From Belnapia arida (GTDB lineage: Bacteria; Pseudomonadota; Alphaproteobacteria; Acetobacterales; Acetobacteraceae), in contig NZ_JAETWB010000001.1 of assembly GCF_016773205.1 (NCBI RefSeq), positions 744,001 through 808,000 of the forward strand: DNA of 64,000 nucleotides, given 5' to 3'. The number at the start of each line of letters is the position of its first letter. The stretch's first letter is position 1. The notes under the pieces are model-generated. The model saw only the letters and a program-made list of their open reading frames with translations. It did not search any database and was not told the origin of the DNA. Below, piece after piece: positions 39,445-48,727 of the stretch. A program made the translations under genes and the position numbers.

Positions 39445-40724
39445 GCAAGCCGCTTTCCATCGGCGTTGCGGGGCTCGGCACTGTCGGGGCCGGCGTTCTG
39501 AAGCTGCTCGCGCAGAATGGCGACATCGTCGCGGCGCGGGCGGGGCGGCCGGTCACGGTCGGCGCGGTCTCGGCGCGGACGCGGGGGCGGGACCGGGGTG
39601 TGACGCTCGACGGCCTGCGCTGGCATGACGACCCGGTGGCGCTGGCGGCCGATCCGGGCGTCGACGTCGTTGTCGAGTTGATCGGCGGAAGCGGCGGGCC
39701 GGCCCGCGCCCTGGTGGAGGCGGCCATCGCAGCGGGCAAGCCGGTCGTCACCGCCAACAAGGCGCTGCTCGCGGTGCATGGCGCGGCGATTGCCGAGATG
39801 GCGGAAGGGCGGGGCGTGCCGCTGGCCTTCGAGGCAGCGGTCGCCGGCGGCATCCCGGCGATCAAGGGGCTGCGCGAGGGGCTGGCGGCCAACAGGCTGA
39901 TGCGCGTCGCCGGCATCCTCAACGGCACCTGCAACTACATCCTCACCACCATGCGCGAGCAGGGCCGGGAATTCGGGGATGTGCTGGCCGAGGCGCAGGC
40001 GCTCGGCTATGCGGAGGCGGACCCCTCCTTCGACATCGACGGAGTGGATGCGGCGCACAAGCTGGCGATCCTCGCGGCGCTCGCCTTCGGGCGGCCGGTC
40101 GATTTCGACGCGGTGCATGTCGAGGGCATCCGCGAGATCACGGCGATGGATATCGCCTTCGCCGGGGAGCTCGGCTACCGGATCAAGCTGCTCGGCATCG
40201 CGGGGCGCGACGAGGCGGGGATCTCGGCGCGGGTGCATCCCTGCATGGTGCCGGTGGCCGCACCCATCGCGCGGGTCGACGGCGTGTTCAATGCCGTCGT
40301 CGCCGAGGGAGATTTCGTCGGACGGGTCATGCTCGAGGGACGGGGGGCGGGGGCGGGGCCGACGGCGAGCGCCGTGGTCGCCGACCTCATCGACATCGCG
40401 CGCGGGCGGCACACGCCGGTCTGGGGCGGGGCGCTCGACGTGGCGCCGGCGGTGCCGATGGAGCGGCATCGCGGGGCCTATTACCTGCGGCTGATGGTGC
40501 TCGACCGGCCCGGCGTCATCGCGGATGTGACCGGCATCCTGCGCGACGGGGCGATCAGCCTGGAATCGATGCTGCAGCGCGGGCGGGCGCCCGGCGAGGC
40601 GGTGCCCGTCGTGCTCACCACGCATGATTGCGAGGAGGCGGCGATGCGCGCCGCCCTCGACCGCATCGCCGCGCTGGATGCGGTGCTGGAGAAGCCGGCG
40701 CTCATCCGCATCGAGGCACTGTGA
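39441..40724 (+). CDS. hom: Homoserine dehydrogenase
   Basis: 427 residues, reducing aspartate semialdehyde to homoserine for threonine and methionine. The Rossmann motif is GLGTVG (11-16), then TANKALLAVHG near 95, AAVAGGIPAIKGLREGL near 135, GILNGTCNYILTTM near 160 and AEADPSFDIDGVDAAHKLAILA near 195. A C-terminal ACT domain (about 345-427; LRLMVLDRPGVIADVTGIL) implies feedback control, probably by threonine. Confidence 0.97.
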   Translation: MSKPLSIGVAGLGTVGAGVLKLLAQNGDIVAARAGRPVTVGAVSARTRGRDRGVTLDGLRWHDDPVALAADPGVDVVVELIGGSGGPARALVEAAIAAGKPVVTANKALLAVHGAAIAEMAEGRGVPLAFEAAVAGGIPAIKGLREGLAANRLMRVAGILNGTCNYILTTMREQGREFGDVLAEAQALGYAEADPSFDIDGVDAAHKLAILAALAFGRPVDFDAVHVEGIREITAMDIAFAGELGYRIKLLGIAGRDEAGISARVHPCMVPVAAPIARVDGVFNAVVAEGDFVGRVMLEGRGAGAGPTASAVVADLIDIARGRHTPVWGGALDVAPAVPMERHRGAYYLRLMVLDRPGVIADVTGILRDGAISLESMLQRGRAPGEAVPVVLTTHDCEEAAMRAALDRIAALDAVLEKPALIRIEAL

Positions 40725-40730
40725 CCGCCG

Positions 40731-40760
40731 GACCATGACCATGGTCGGGCTTCTTGTTTT
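40731..40760 (+). terminator. Rho-independent-like terminator after hom
   Basis: GACCAT-GACC-ATGGTC forms a 6-bp stem, extended by two more pairs past a G-G mismatch, followed by a T-rich tract (ttcttgtttt). It begins 6 bases after the hom stop and separates hom from glpX. Confidence 0.45.
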
Positions 40761-40823
40761 ATCGCGTGATTCGCGCCTCCGGCTGTTCCAGCCTTCGGCG
40801 ATCAAGTTCTGAGGGAGAAGATC

Positions 40824-41813
40824 ATGTCTGCGGCCACACTCGGCAAGGTCGTCGACCGCAACCTGGCGCTGGAGCTGGTGCGGGTGACGGAAGCGGGCGC
40901 CATCGCCGCCTCCCAATGGATCGGGCGCGGGGACAAGAACTCCGCCGATGGTGCGGCGGTGGATGCGATGCGGCGGGCCTTCGACACCGTCGCCATCACC
41001 GGCACCGTGGTGATCGGCGAGGGCGAGATGGACGAGGCGCCAATGCTCTACATCGGCGAGAAGATCGGGCTCGGCGGGCCGGAGGTGGATATCGCCGTCG
41101 ATCCGCTGGAGGGCACCTCGATCACCGCCAAGGGCGGGCCGAACGCCATCGCCACGCTGGCGCTGGCCGAGAAGGGCGGCTTCCTCCATGCGCCCGACAT
41201 CTACATGGACAAGATCGCCATCGGGCCGGGCTTCCCAGAGGGGCTGGTCGATCTCGATGCCACGGTCGAGGAGAACCTTCGCGCGCTGGCCCGCGCCAAG
41301 AAATGCGAGGTGGGCGACCTCATGGTCTGCACGCTGGACCGCGACCGGCACAAGGCGATGATCAAGGCCTGCCGGGCAGTCGGCGCACGCATCACCCTGC
41401 TCGGCGACGGCGACGTGTCGGGCGTCATCGCGGTCAGCCAGCCGGAGACGGGCATCGACATCTATATCGGCTCGGGCGGCGCGCCGGAGGGTGTTCTGGC
41501 GGCGGCGGCGCTGCGCTGCATCGGCGGGCAGTTGCAGGGGCGGCTGCTTTTCGAGAATGACGAGCAGGTGGAGCGGGCGCGGGGCATGGGCGTCACCGAC
41601 CCGCAGCGGAAGTACAGCGTCGAGGAGATGGCGCAGGGCGAGGTGATGTTCGCCGCGACCGGCGTCACCACCGGCCCGATGCTGCGCGGCGTGCGGCGGA
41701 CGGCGCATGGCGCCATCACCCATTCCATGGTGATGCGCAGCAAGTCGGGCACGGTGCGGTATGTGGAGGGGCACCACAATTACGAGCGGAAGCCGCTGCC
41801 CTTCTTCGGCTGA
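40824..41813 (+). CDS. glpX: Fructose-1,6-bisphosphatase class II
   Basis: 329 residues, gluconeogenic FBPase (GlpX type). Metal/phosphate motifs: VVIGEGEMDEAPML near 55, DIAVDPLEGTSITAKGGPNAIA near 90, YMDKIAIGPG near 130, and ATGVTTGPMLRGVRR near 275. gagggagaag lies before ATG 40824. It is followed after one base by recJ, as in many alphaproteobacteria. Confidence 0.97.
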   Translation: MSAATLGKVVDRNLALELVRVTEAGAIAASQWIGRGDKNSADGAAVDAMRRAFDTVAITGTVVIGEGEMDEAPMLYIGEKIGLGGPEVDIAVDPLEGTSITAKGGPNAIATLALAEKGGFLHAPDIYMDKIAIGPGFPEGLVDLDATVEENLRALARAKKCEVGDLMVCTLDRDRHKAMIKACRAVGARITLLGDGDVSGVIAVSQPETGIDIYIGSGGAPEGVLAAAALRCIGGQLQGRLLFENDEQVERARGMGVTDPQRKYSVEEMAQGEVMFAATGVTTGPMLRGVRRTAHGAITHSMVMRSKSGTVRYVEGHHNYERKPLPFFG

Positions 41814-41814
41814 G

Positions 41815-43593
41815 ATGATGATGGAGCCTGTTCTGGGCATCGGCCGCAGCCTGACCGGGCGGCGCTGGGTGTGGCGCGAGGCGGAGGAGCGGCTTGGCCT
41901 CGCCATCGCCCAGCGCTCCGGGCTGCCGGAGCTGGTCGGGCGGCTGCTGGCGGCGCGGGGCGTGCCGCTGGAGGGCGTCGGCGACTTCCTCGAGCCGACG
42001 CTGCGGTCGATGCTGCCCGACCCCTCGCGGCTGATCGACATGGATGCGGCGGCGGAGCGCCTGGCCCAGGCTGTGCGCAGCGGCGAGACGGTGGCCGTCT
42101 TCGGCGATTACGACGTCGATGGGGCATGTTCCGGCGCGCTGATGGTCAGGGCGCTGCGGCGGCTCGGCTGCACGGTCAGCCATTACGTGCCGGACCGGCT
42201 GAAGGAGGGCTACGGGCCCAATCCGGCGGCGATCCGGACGCTCTGCGAGCGGGGGGCGACGCTGATCGTCTGCGTCGATTGCGGCATCGCGGCGCATGAG
42301 GCGCTGGCGGCGGCCGAGGGGCGGGCGGATGTGGTGGTGCTCGACCACCACAAGTCGGAGGGCGCGGTGCCGCGCGTCACGGCGGCGGTCAATCCCAACC
42401 GGCTCGATTGCACTTCGGGGTTGCGGAACCTGTGCGCGGCGGCCGTCGCCTTCCTGGCCGTCGTGGCGCTGCACCGGACGCTGCGGCGGATGGGGCATTT
42501 CGCGCAGGCGCAGGAGCCTTCGGCGATTGAATTGCTCGACCTGGTGGCGCTGGCGACGGTCTGCGACGTGATGCCGCTCACCGGCGTCAATCGAGCCCTG
42601 GTCGCCCAGGGGCTAAAGGTGATGGCGCGGCGCGGGCGTGCGGGCGTCGCCGCGCTGCTCGATGTCGGGCTGGTGCGGGACTTGCCGACGGCGCATTCGC
42701 TCGGCTTCGTGCTGGGGCCGCGGATCAATGCCGCTGGACGGGTGGACGAGCCCGATCTCGGGATGCGGCTGCTGCTTTGCGACGACCCGGTCGAGGCGCG
42801 GGCGATGGCGGAGCGGCTGGATTCCGTCAACCGGCGGCGGCAGGAGGTGGAGGCCGAGGTCCTCGGCGCCGCCTTCGCCGCGGCCGAGGCGCAGCATGCG
42901 GCTGGGCACCCCGTGCTGCTGGTCTGCGGCGATGGCTGGCATCCGGGCGTCGTCGGGATCGTGGCGGGGCGGGTGAAGGAGAAGTTCAACAGGCCGGCCT
43001 GCGTCGCCGGGCTGGCCGGCGGGGTGGCCAAGGGCTCGGGGCGGTCGGTGCCCGGGGTCGATCTCGGCGCGGTGGTGATCGCGGCACGGCAGGCGGGGCT
43101 GCTGGAAACTGGCGGCGGCCATGCGATGGCGGCCGGGTTCAGCTTTCTCGCGGAGCGGCGGGAGGCTTTTCATGCCTTCCTCGGCGAGCGGCTGGCGATG
43201 GCGAAGGGGCTGCCGGGGGCGGCCGACCTCGTCGTCGAGGGGAGCGTCGCCGTGCCGGCGGCGACGACCGACCTCGCCTGCCAAGTGGAGCGGCTGGCGC
43301 CCTTCGGGGCGGGGAATGAGGAGCCGGTCTTCGTCCTGCCGCGGGCGCGGGTGGTGCGCGCGGATCGGGTGGGGAAGGAGGGGAACACCATCCGCGCCTT
43401 CATCGAGGGTGAGGCGGGCGGGCGGCTGAAGGCCATCTGCTTCCGCGCCAAGGAGGGGCCGCTGGCCGAGGCGCTGCTGGCGCGGCAGGCAGGGTCGCTG
43501 CATCTTTGCGGCCAGATCAGGGCCGAGCGTTGGAACGACACGGTGAGCGCCTGCTTGCACGTGGTGGATGCGGCACCGGTTCAGGCGGGCTGA
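41815..43593 (+). CDS. recJ: Single-stranded-DNA-specific exonuclease RecJ
   Basis: About 592 residues, a DHH/DHHA1-family 5'-3' ssDNA exonuclease in recombination and mismatch repair. Metal motifs: GDYDVDGACS near 97, CVDCGIAAHEAL near 145, VVVLDHHKS near 177, LGPRINAAGRVDEP near 302 and, in the DHHA1 domain, ETGGGHAMAAGF near 432. Three consecutive ATGs (41815, 41818, 41821) begin the frame and no clear ribosome site picks one, so it may be translationally coupled to glpX. Confidence 0.96.
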   Translation: MMMEPVLGIGRSLTGRRWVWREAEERLGLAIAQRSGLPELVGRLLAARGVPLEGVGDFLEPTLRSMLPDPSRLIDMDAAAERLAQAVRSGETVAVFGDYDVDGACSGALMVRALRRLGCTVSHYVPDRLKEGYGPNPAAIRTLCERGATLIVCVDCGIAAHEALAAAEGRADVVVLDHHKSEGAVPRVTAAVNPNRLDCTSGLRNLCAAAVAFLAVVALHRTLRRMGHFAQAQEPSAIELLDLVALATVCDVMPLTGVNRALVAQGLKVMARRGRAGVAALLDVGLVRDLPTAHSLGFVLGPRINAAGRVDEPDLGMRLLLCDDPVEARAMAERLDSVNRRRQEVEAEVLGAAFAAAEAQHAAGHPVLLVCGDGWHPGVVGIVAGRVKEKFNRPACVAGLAGGVAKGSGRSVPGVDLGAVVIAARQAGLLETGGGHAMAAGFSFLAERREAFHAFLGERLAMAKGLPGAADLVVEGSVAVPAATTDLACQVERLAPFGAGNEEPVFVLPRARVVRADRVGKEGNTIRAFIEGEAGGRLKAICFRAKEGPLAEALLARQAGSLHLCGQIRAERWNDTVSACLHVVDAAPVQAG

Positions 43594-43729
43594 CGCACTC
43601 CTCATCTGCGGAATCGTGAAGGCCTGTCACGCTCCGTCACGGCTTGCCACGGGATTGCGGCGGGAATGCCGTGAAGCAGCCTTCGCCGGGGTGGAGCGTT
43701 GCCCGGACGACAACCGGAAGGAGATGGGC

Positions 43730-43984
43730 ATGCGCCGTTTGCTGCTCGCCGCGATGCTGGGCATGGGGATGCTGTCGGGGGCTGCCTTGGCGGCGCCGGC
43801 GGGGCCGGGGTTATCGGCGGCCCAGGGCTCGCTGGTGATGCCGGTGCAGTATCGCCGCCACTATGCGCCGCCGCCGCGCTATTACCGTCACCGGCGTTAT
43901 GCGCCGCCGCCGCGCCGCCATTACCGGGCTTACCCGCCGCCGCGGCCGCGCTACGCCCCGCCGCCCCGGCCGTACTACCGCTAA
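43730..43984 (+). CDS. Small secreted Tyr/Pro/Arg/His-rich protein
   Basis: 84 residues. The signal peptide is MRRLLLAAMLGMGMLSGAALA, and the mature part is dominated by repeats of RRHY/RYYR and YAPPP. ATG 43730 was chosen over 43724 because ggaag-gag lies at the right 6-base distance. Such YPR-rich exported proteins are common in Rhodospirillales and have no known function. Confidence 0.65.
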   Translation: MRRLLLAAMLGMGMLSGAALAAPAGPGLSAAQGSLVMPVQYRRHYAPPPRYYRHRRYAPPPRRHYRAYPPPRPRYAPPPRPYYR

Positions 43985-44002
43985 CGGGGGCCGCGTGACG
44001 CC

Positions 44003-44617
44003 TTAGTTCCGGCGAGCCGCGGCCCAGGCTTCGGCGATTCGGGCGATGGGATCCTCGGGGGCTGGACGCGGGGCGCTGCTGCCGGAGGCGCCGCCGGGGA
44101 CATCGCCCCACCGCCGGACCGGGCCGCTGTCGAGGTGGACGAAGCTCCGGCTGTTGTACACGCCGACCCCGCCACGCCGCATCTCCAGCGCGGCGTTGGC
44201 GAAGCCGGGGAGTTGCGCCGCCGGCAGGCAGACATCGAGGGCACGCGCGGTGAGGTGCTGGCTATTGCCGGCGCCGCAGACCAGCGCATTCGTCTCCGGC
44301 GTGCGGAAGCCCGAAACGACGAGGAACTCGCCGCGCCAGCGGGCACGCTGCCCGGCCTCCCAGAGGATGTCGATGGCGGTCGGGTCGAAGGCGTGAACGG
44401 TGCCGCTCCGGCTGTCGGCGAGGACGGCGGAGATGTCGGCGAGCGCCCTTGGATCGACGGTACGGCCGTCATGATAGGCGCCGTTGAATCGGGCGCCGGT
44501 GGTGGCGTGGCGCAGGGTCAACCGTCGCAGGGCGGGTGCCGTGCGCTGGGTGGCGAGGGCAGGCGTCGAGAGGGCGGCGGGCGCGAGGGCGCCGAGAAGC
44601 AGGGACCGACGATGCAT
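44003..44617 (-). CDS. DUF882 protein (YcbK-like, peptidase M15 fold)
   Basis: 204 residues with a Tat-like signal (MHRRSLLLGALAPAALSTPALA). The zinc-peptidase M15_2 pattern is visible: SGFRTPETNA near 100, SQHLTARALDVCLP near 120 (H and D ligands) and RSFVHLDSGPVRRWG near 157. Related YcbK proteins are D-Ala-D-Ala carboxypeptidase/endopeptidase-like and act on murein in the periplasm. It is convergent with the small secreted gene. A Pro-rich tail follows. Confidence 0.87.
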   Translation of the reverse strand: MHRRSLLLGALAPAALSTPALATQRTAPALRRLTLRHATTGARFNGAYHDGRTVDPRALADISAVLADSRSGTVHAFDPTAIDILWEAGQRARWRGEFLVVSGFRTPETNALVCGAGNSQHLTARALDVCLPAAQLPGFANAALEMRRGGVGVYNSRSFVHLDSGPVRRWGDVPGGASGSSAPRPAPEDPIARIAEAWAAARRN

Positions 44618-44924
44618 GGCAGCCTGCCTAGCCGTGTGCCAGCGGCGGCGGAACCCTTGCTCGCGCGAACGCGTCCGTACTCCCGCAAGCGCGATCGGGA
44701 GTCCAACTTGGACGTTAGAACCGCTGAGAGATGACGCGCCCAGGGTGCTGGCGGGGGTTTGGGCGCGGGGTTTGCGCCAGGAAGGGGCTGGTACTCGCGG
44801 GATTCGAGCCGCGTCGGCGCCCGGGCGCCGGTACAGAGGCCGTGAGCAAGGGCAAGGCTGGACGTTGCCGGCCGGGCGGTGTAGTTGAGCCGCCCACGGT
44901 CCCGACAGGGTCCGGCACAGGCCA
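44618..44924. other. Region upstream of tRNA-Glu, no gene seen
   Basis: 307 bases upstream of the tRNA. It should contain the tRNA promoter and the divergent DUF882 promoter; neither is obvious. It contains a stem-loop CGCGG-GATTCGAG-CCGCG (about 44796-44813) that looks like a tRNA T-arm but does not fold into a tRNA. Confidence 0.35.
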
Positions 44925-45000
44925 GTCCCCATCGTCTAGAGGCCTAGGACACCAGCCTTTCACGTTGGTAACACGGGTTCGAATCCCGTTGGGGACGCCA
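44925..45000 (+). tRNA. tRNA-Glu (TTC anticodon)
   Basis: 76 bases including an encoded CCA. Acceptor GTCCCCA pairs with TGGGGAC, the anticodon loop CTTTCAC places TTC at 44959-44961, and the T-arm is ACGGG-TTCGAAT-CCCGT. All arms fold. Confidence 0.95.
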
Positions 45001-45056
45001 CGCCAAGGCGGGACTTCCCATGCATGTCGAAGCAGGACGCTCCCAAGGTGGACTCG

Positions 45057-45073
45057 TTCAACTTCGAGTTGAA
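45057..45073 (+). terminator. Hairpin downstream of tRNA-Glu
   Basis: TTCAACT-TCG-AGTTGAA, a perfect 7-bp stem about 57 bases after the tRNA, followed by AAAAC; a T6 run lies further down near 45113-45118. Possible transcription end of the tRNA unit. Confidence 0.3.
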
Positions 45074-45199
45074 AAACTTCTGCGGCGAATGCTCGGTTAC
45101 TTCCTCCTCGCGCTTTTTTGAGTGATCCACCGCCATTCTGTTTGCCCATGCGGCGCGAAAAGCGCGATCAATCCCAAGGGGATGTTGGGGGAAGTTCGG

Positions 45200-46153
45200 A
45201 TGTCGGCGGAACTGTCCATCAGGGGCCAGAGAGTCCCTGAGCGCTATTCGCACGCCTTCGGCGGCAGCGTGGAGCGCTTGCCGGAAGGCTGGATCTGCGG
45301 GCGCCATTGTGACATCGGCGGCGATCCGGGCCGGCCGGTCCGGGTGGACCTGGTGCTGCTGCATCCGGGCCTCGGCGTCGCGCTGCTCGATTTCGGCGAA
45401 AAGACCGAGGGTGCCGAGCAGGTGCTCCGGGCGAGGCTGGAGGAGGCGCGGTTCGGTGCCATCTTCGGCGGCTACCTGCCGGTGCTGCATGGCTGCCTCG
45501 GGAGCGACGAGGTTCCCGACATGGCCGGCATCGCCCGCGCCTTCGATCAGGTGCCGCCGCTCAGCGTCTCCGGGGGGAGCGCATGGATCTCGACGGTCGC
45601 GCGGCTGATTGTCCCGGTCGACCGGGCTTGGGCGGACAACTGGGTCGGTGCGGCGAATCGCGGCGCCGCGCCGCGGATGCCGACGCAGGCGTCCCACGGT
45701 GGCAATGTCGTGCCGCTGCGGCGGGTCGCGGCGGTGCAGCCACCGGCCGCGGAGCCGGAAGACCTTGCCATGCCCGTGCAGCCTCCAGCGCCGCGCGCGC
45801 GGAAGCCCTGGCTTATGGCAGGCGGCGCCGGGGTCGCGGCGGTGGCGGTGCTGGCAGGGCTGTGGCTCGGCTCGGGGCATCGGCCGGAGCCGGTGGCGCG
45901 AAGTGCCGCCACGGCCGGAGTCGTGACGCCGGTGCAGTCGGGGCCGGCCCCGGTGGCGGCCGCGTTGCCTTCCATGCCCATGGCGCCGTCCCCGGCAGCA
46001 GTGACGCCGGTGGCGGTGGTTGCACCCGTGATGCCACCGCCGGCGGCGCAGCGGCCGCTGTCACGGCCGGTGCGGATGGAACGGCCGGCCCGGGCCCGGC
46101 CGCCGGCGAGGCCGGCGCAACGGGCGGCCTCGCAGCGGTCGGGGCGCGGCTGA
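45200..46153 (+). CDS. Membrane-anchored protein with NERD-like N-terminal domain
   Basis: 317 residues. Residues 1-150 form a globular domain with VRVDLVLLHPGLGVALLDFG, which loosely resembles NERD nuclease-like domains, though catalytic residues are not clear. A single membrane helix (PWLMAGGAGVAAVAVLAGLWLG, near 203-224) and a long Pro/Ala/Val-rich tail ending in basic residues follow. ATG 45200 has gggggaag upstream. Topology suggests a cytoplasmic domain and an extended periplasmic tail. Function unknown. Confidence 0.6.
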   Translation: MSAELSIRGQRVPERYSHAFGGSVERLPEGWICGRHCDIGGDPGRPVRVDLVLLHPGLGVALLDFGEKTEGAEQVLRARLEEARFGAIFGGYLPVLHGCLGSDEVPDMAGIARAFDQVPPLSVSGGSAWISTVARLIVPVDRAWADNWVGAANRGAAPRMPTQASHGGNVVPLRRVAAVQPPAAEPEDLAMPVQPPAPRARKPWLMAGGAGVAAVAVLAGLWLGSGHRPEPVARSAATAGVVTPVQSGPAPVAAALPSMPMAPSPAAVTPVAVVAPVMPPPAAQRPLSRPVRMERPARARPPARPAQRAASQRSGRG

Positions 46154-46160
46154 GCAGGGG

Positions 46161-46298
46161 CTACTGGTAGCCGCCGCTCTTCTCGCGCTCCTTCGCGGCC
46201 GCTTCCTGGGCGCCGGTATCGACCTTCTTTTCCTCGGTGCCCTTGGGCGGGGCCGGCTGCTCGGTCGCCGTGGCGGGTTTGGGCGTGTCGTCGGCCAT
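46161..46298 (-). CDS. Small hydrophilic protein, function unknown
   Basis: 45 residues (MADDTPKPATATEQPAPPKG, then EEKKVDTGAQEAAAKEREKSGGYQ), soluble and disordered in composition, with no signal peptide. ATG 46298 has gaggga about 10 bases upstream. It lies 59 bases downstream of the M20 dipeptidase start region's opposite end, on the same strand after its stop, so it may be co-transcribed. Confidence 0.45.
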   Translation of the reverse strand: MADDTPKPATATEQPAPPKGTEEKKVDTGAQEAAAKEREKSGGYQ

Positions 46299-46357
46299 GG
46301 CTGGTTGCTCCCTCGGTTGAGCAGGGCCAACCGGCGCCGCGGGCCGAAGTTCCGCCG

Positions 46358-47752
46358 TCAGCGCTTCGGGAAATCCCCGGGCGCGAGGGTGCCGAGCTCG
46401 CTCAGCAGCATCGGCCAGGAGCGCAGCCCTTCCGCCAGGGAGGACAGGCGGAAGAACTCGTTCGGGGCGTGTGCATCCTCGTCCGGCATGGCGAGGCCGA
46501 ACATCAGGCTGTCGATGCCGAGGCTCTCCTGGAACAGGGTGGTGATGGGCACGGTGCCGCCGGCGCGGGTGCGGACGGGGCGCTGGCCGTGCACCCATTC
46601 GGTGACGCGCTCGGCCGCGAGCAGCAGCGGGTGGTGCGGGCCGAGGGTGAAGGCGCGGGTGCCGCCCGGCTGGTACTGGAAGTCAGGCGCCACGCCGGGT
46701 GGGCAGTGCGCCTCCAGATGGCGGCGGAGCGCGGCCTGGGCGGCGGCGGGGTCCTGGCCGGGGACGAGGCGCATGGTCAGCTTCGCATGCGCCTCGCAGG
46801 GCAGGACGGTCTTGCCGCCGGCGCCGGTGTAGCCGCCCCACATCCCGTTCACCTCGATGGTCGGGCGGACGGTGATGCGCTCGCGCAGCGTGTAGTCCGG
46901 GTCGCCATAGGGGGCGGCGCCGAGCGCGGCGTACCAATCCGCCTCGTCGAAGGGCAGGGCGGCGCTTTCGGCGCGGATGTCCTGCGTCACCTCCATGGCG
47001 CCATCGAGGAAACCCTCGACCAGGATGCGGCCCTGCTCGTCATGCAGCGAGGCGATGAGCTTCGCCATCTCGTGCAGCGCATTGCGGACGGCGCCGCCGA
47101 CGCGCCCGGAATGGGCATCCTTCGCTGCAGTGCGGAGGCTGAATTGCAGGGCGGCGATGCCGCGGCAGCCGACGCTGACGCTAGGGGAGGTGGTGCTCGC
47201 GCGGCCGCCATCGGCGGAGAGCATGGCGTCCGCCGCCAGCAGGTCGCGGTAGGTCTCGATGATGGCGGGGAGGGAGGGGCTGCCGACCTCCTCCTCGCCT
47301 TCGAGGAAGACCTTCACGTTCACCGGGCAGCCGCCCTCGACCGCGAGGAAGGCGCCGACGGTCTCGACGGCGACGAGGGTGGACCCCTTCACGTCAGAGG
47401 CGCCGCGGGCATACAGGCGGCCGTCGCGGATCGTCGGCTCGAAGGGCGGCGAATGCCAGAGCTCCAGCGGGTCCGCCGGCTGCACGTCGTAATGGCCGTA
47501 GAGCAGGATGGTCGGGCGGCCGGGCGCCCCCTGCCAGGCGGCGTAGATGGCAGGCTGGCCGCCCCCGTCGAGCAGTTGCACGTCCTGAAGGCCAAGGGCG
47601 CGGAGGCGGTCCATGAGGAAGTCGCGTGCCGCCGCCATGCCCTCGGAACAGGCCGGGTCGGTGCTGACGGAGGGGAGGCGGAGCAGCGCCTTCAGCCGCT
47701 CCAGGATGGCCTCGTACTGGCTTTCGAGGTGGCGGATGACGGCATCGCTCAT
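46358..47752 (-). CDS. M20 family dipeptidase
   Basis: 464 residues, a di-zinc peptidase (CNDP/DapE/ArgE clan). LLYGHYDVQPADP near 83 gives the first His and Asp, FLEGEEEVGSPSL near 149 the catalytic Glu pair, and MLSADGGRAS near 178 and the C-terminal HAPNEF the remaining ligands. Dimerisation-domain motifs (AAKDAHSGRVGG near 210) are present. It is cytoplasmic and probably cleaves dipeptides. It diverges from the alpha/beta hydrolase gene across 132 bases. Confidence 0.93.
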   Translation of the reverse strand: MSDAVIRHLESQYEAILERLKALLRLPSVSTDPACSEGMAAARDFLMDRLRALGLQDVQLLDGGGQPAIYAAWQGAPGRPTILLYGHYDVQPADPLELWHSPPFEPTIRDGRLYARGASDVKGSTLVAVETVGAFLAVEGGCPVNVKVFLEGEEEVGSPSLPAIIETYRDLLAADAMLSADGGRASTTSPSVSVGCRGIAALQFSLRTAAKDAHSGRVGGAVRNALHEMAKLIASLHDEQGRILVEGFLDGAMEVTQDIRAESAALPFDEADWYAALGAAPYGDPDYTLRERITVRPTIEVNGMWGGYTGAGGKTVLPCEAHAKLTMRLVPGQDPAAAQAALRRHLEAHCPPGVAPDFQYQPGGTRAFTLGPHHPLLLAAERVTEWVHGQRPVRTRAGGTVPITTLFQESLGIDSLMFGLAMPDEDAHAPNEFFRLSSLAEGLRSWPMLLSELGTLAPGDFPKR

Positions 47753-47884
47753 CGGCGGGGTCCTTCAGCGGCGGGCGTGCGGCCAGGTCCAGGCGGGGTC
47801 CGGCGACCCTGTTCCCCATGCGAGGGCTTGTCGAGGGGGTGGGAGGCGGGTGCAGGATCGCCCCAGGAAACGAGGAGACGTCCA

Positions 47885-48727
47885 ATGCCCTATGCGGAAG
47901 CCGATGGCGCGCGCTTGTGGTACGAGGAGGCCGGTAGCGGCCTGCCCATACTCTTCATCCATGAATTCGGTGCGGATCATCGGGAATGGGAGGAACAGAT
48001 GCGGTTCTTCTCCCGCGAATACCGCTGCATCGCCTATTCCGCACGGGGCTATCCCCCTTCCGACGTGCCCGAGGACCCGAAGCTCTACGGGCAAGACCAC
48101 GCCGTTGCCGATGCGGTGGCCGTGCTGCGCCATCTCGGCATCGGCAAGGCCCATATCGTCGGGCTGTCGATGGGTGGGTTCGCCACGCTGCTCTTCGGCA
48201 TCCGCCATCCGGAGATGGCCCTGTCGCTGGTGCCGGCGGGGGCGGGTTCCGGCTCGCCGCGAGCGGAGCAGGCGGAGTTCCGGGCGCAATGCGCGGCGCG
48301 TGGCGACAGGCTGATCGCTCAGGGCTGGCGCGGCGGGATGGCGGAGGAGACGGGACACGCGCCGACCCGCATTCAGCTGAAGAAGAAGGATCCGCGCGGC
48401 TGGGCGGCCTACATGGCACGGTTGGCGGAGCATTCCGGGCGCGGGACCGGGCTCACCATGAAGCACTACCAAGGCGAGCGGGACTCGATCTTCGACTGGG
48501 AGGCGGAGCTGCGCCGGATGGAGGTGCCGACGCTGCTCGTCGTCGGCGACGAGGACTGGCCTTGCATCGAGACCAACATCTTCCTCAAGCAGGTGCTGCC
48601 GAATGCCGGGCTCTGGATGTGCCCGCGCACCGGCCATGCCATCAACCTCGAGGAGCCGGCGGCCTTCAATGCGGCACTGGCGAGCTTCTTCTCGACGGTG
48701 GAGCGGGGGCGGTGGCAACTCGGTTGA
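47885..48727 (+). CDS. Alpha/beta hydrolase (proline-iminopeptidase/haloperoxidase-like fold)
   Basis: 280 residues. The oxyanion segment LPILFIHEFGADHREWEEQ, nucleophile elbow VGLSMGGFATLLFG near 97, acid in LLVVGDEDWP near 222 and base in RTGHAINLEEP near 248 form a full catalytic triad. aggagacg precedes ATG 47885. The 3' end overlaps the convergent EEP gene by 62 bases. The substrate is not evident. Confidence 0.9.
   Translation: MPYAEADGARLWYEEAGSGLPILFIHEFGADHREWEEQMRFFSREYRCIAYSARGYPPSDVPEDPKLYGQDHAVADAVAVLRHLGIGKAHIVGLSMGGFATLLFGIRHPEMALSLVPAGAGSGSPRAEQAEFRAQCAARGDRLIAQGWRGGMAEETGHAPTRIQLKKKDPRGWAAYMARLAEHSGRGTGLTMKHYQGERDSIFDWEAELRRMEVPTLLVVGDEDWPCIETNIFLKQVLPNAGLWMCPRTGHAINLEEPAAFNAALASFFSTVERGRWQLG

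Noticed and set aside
39114-42041. 975-codon minus-strand frame over aminotransferase, hom and glpX
   Set aside because: Shadow of three well-recognised genes on the other strand.
44788-44813. T-arm-like sequence suggesting a second tRNA on the minus strand
   Set aside because: The T-stem is short by one base, the acceptor cannot be completed and no anticodon arm is found.
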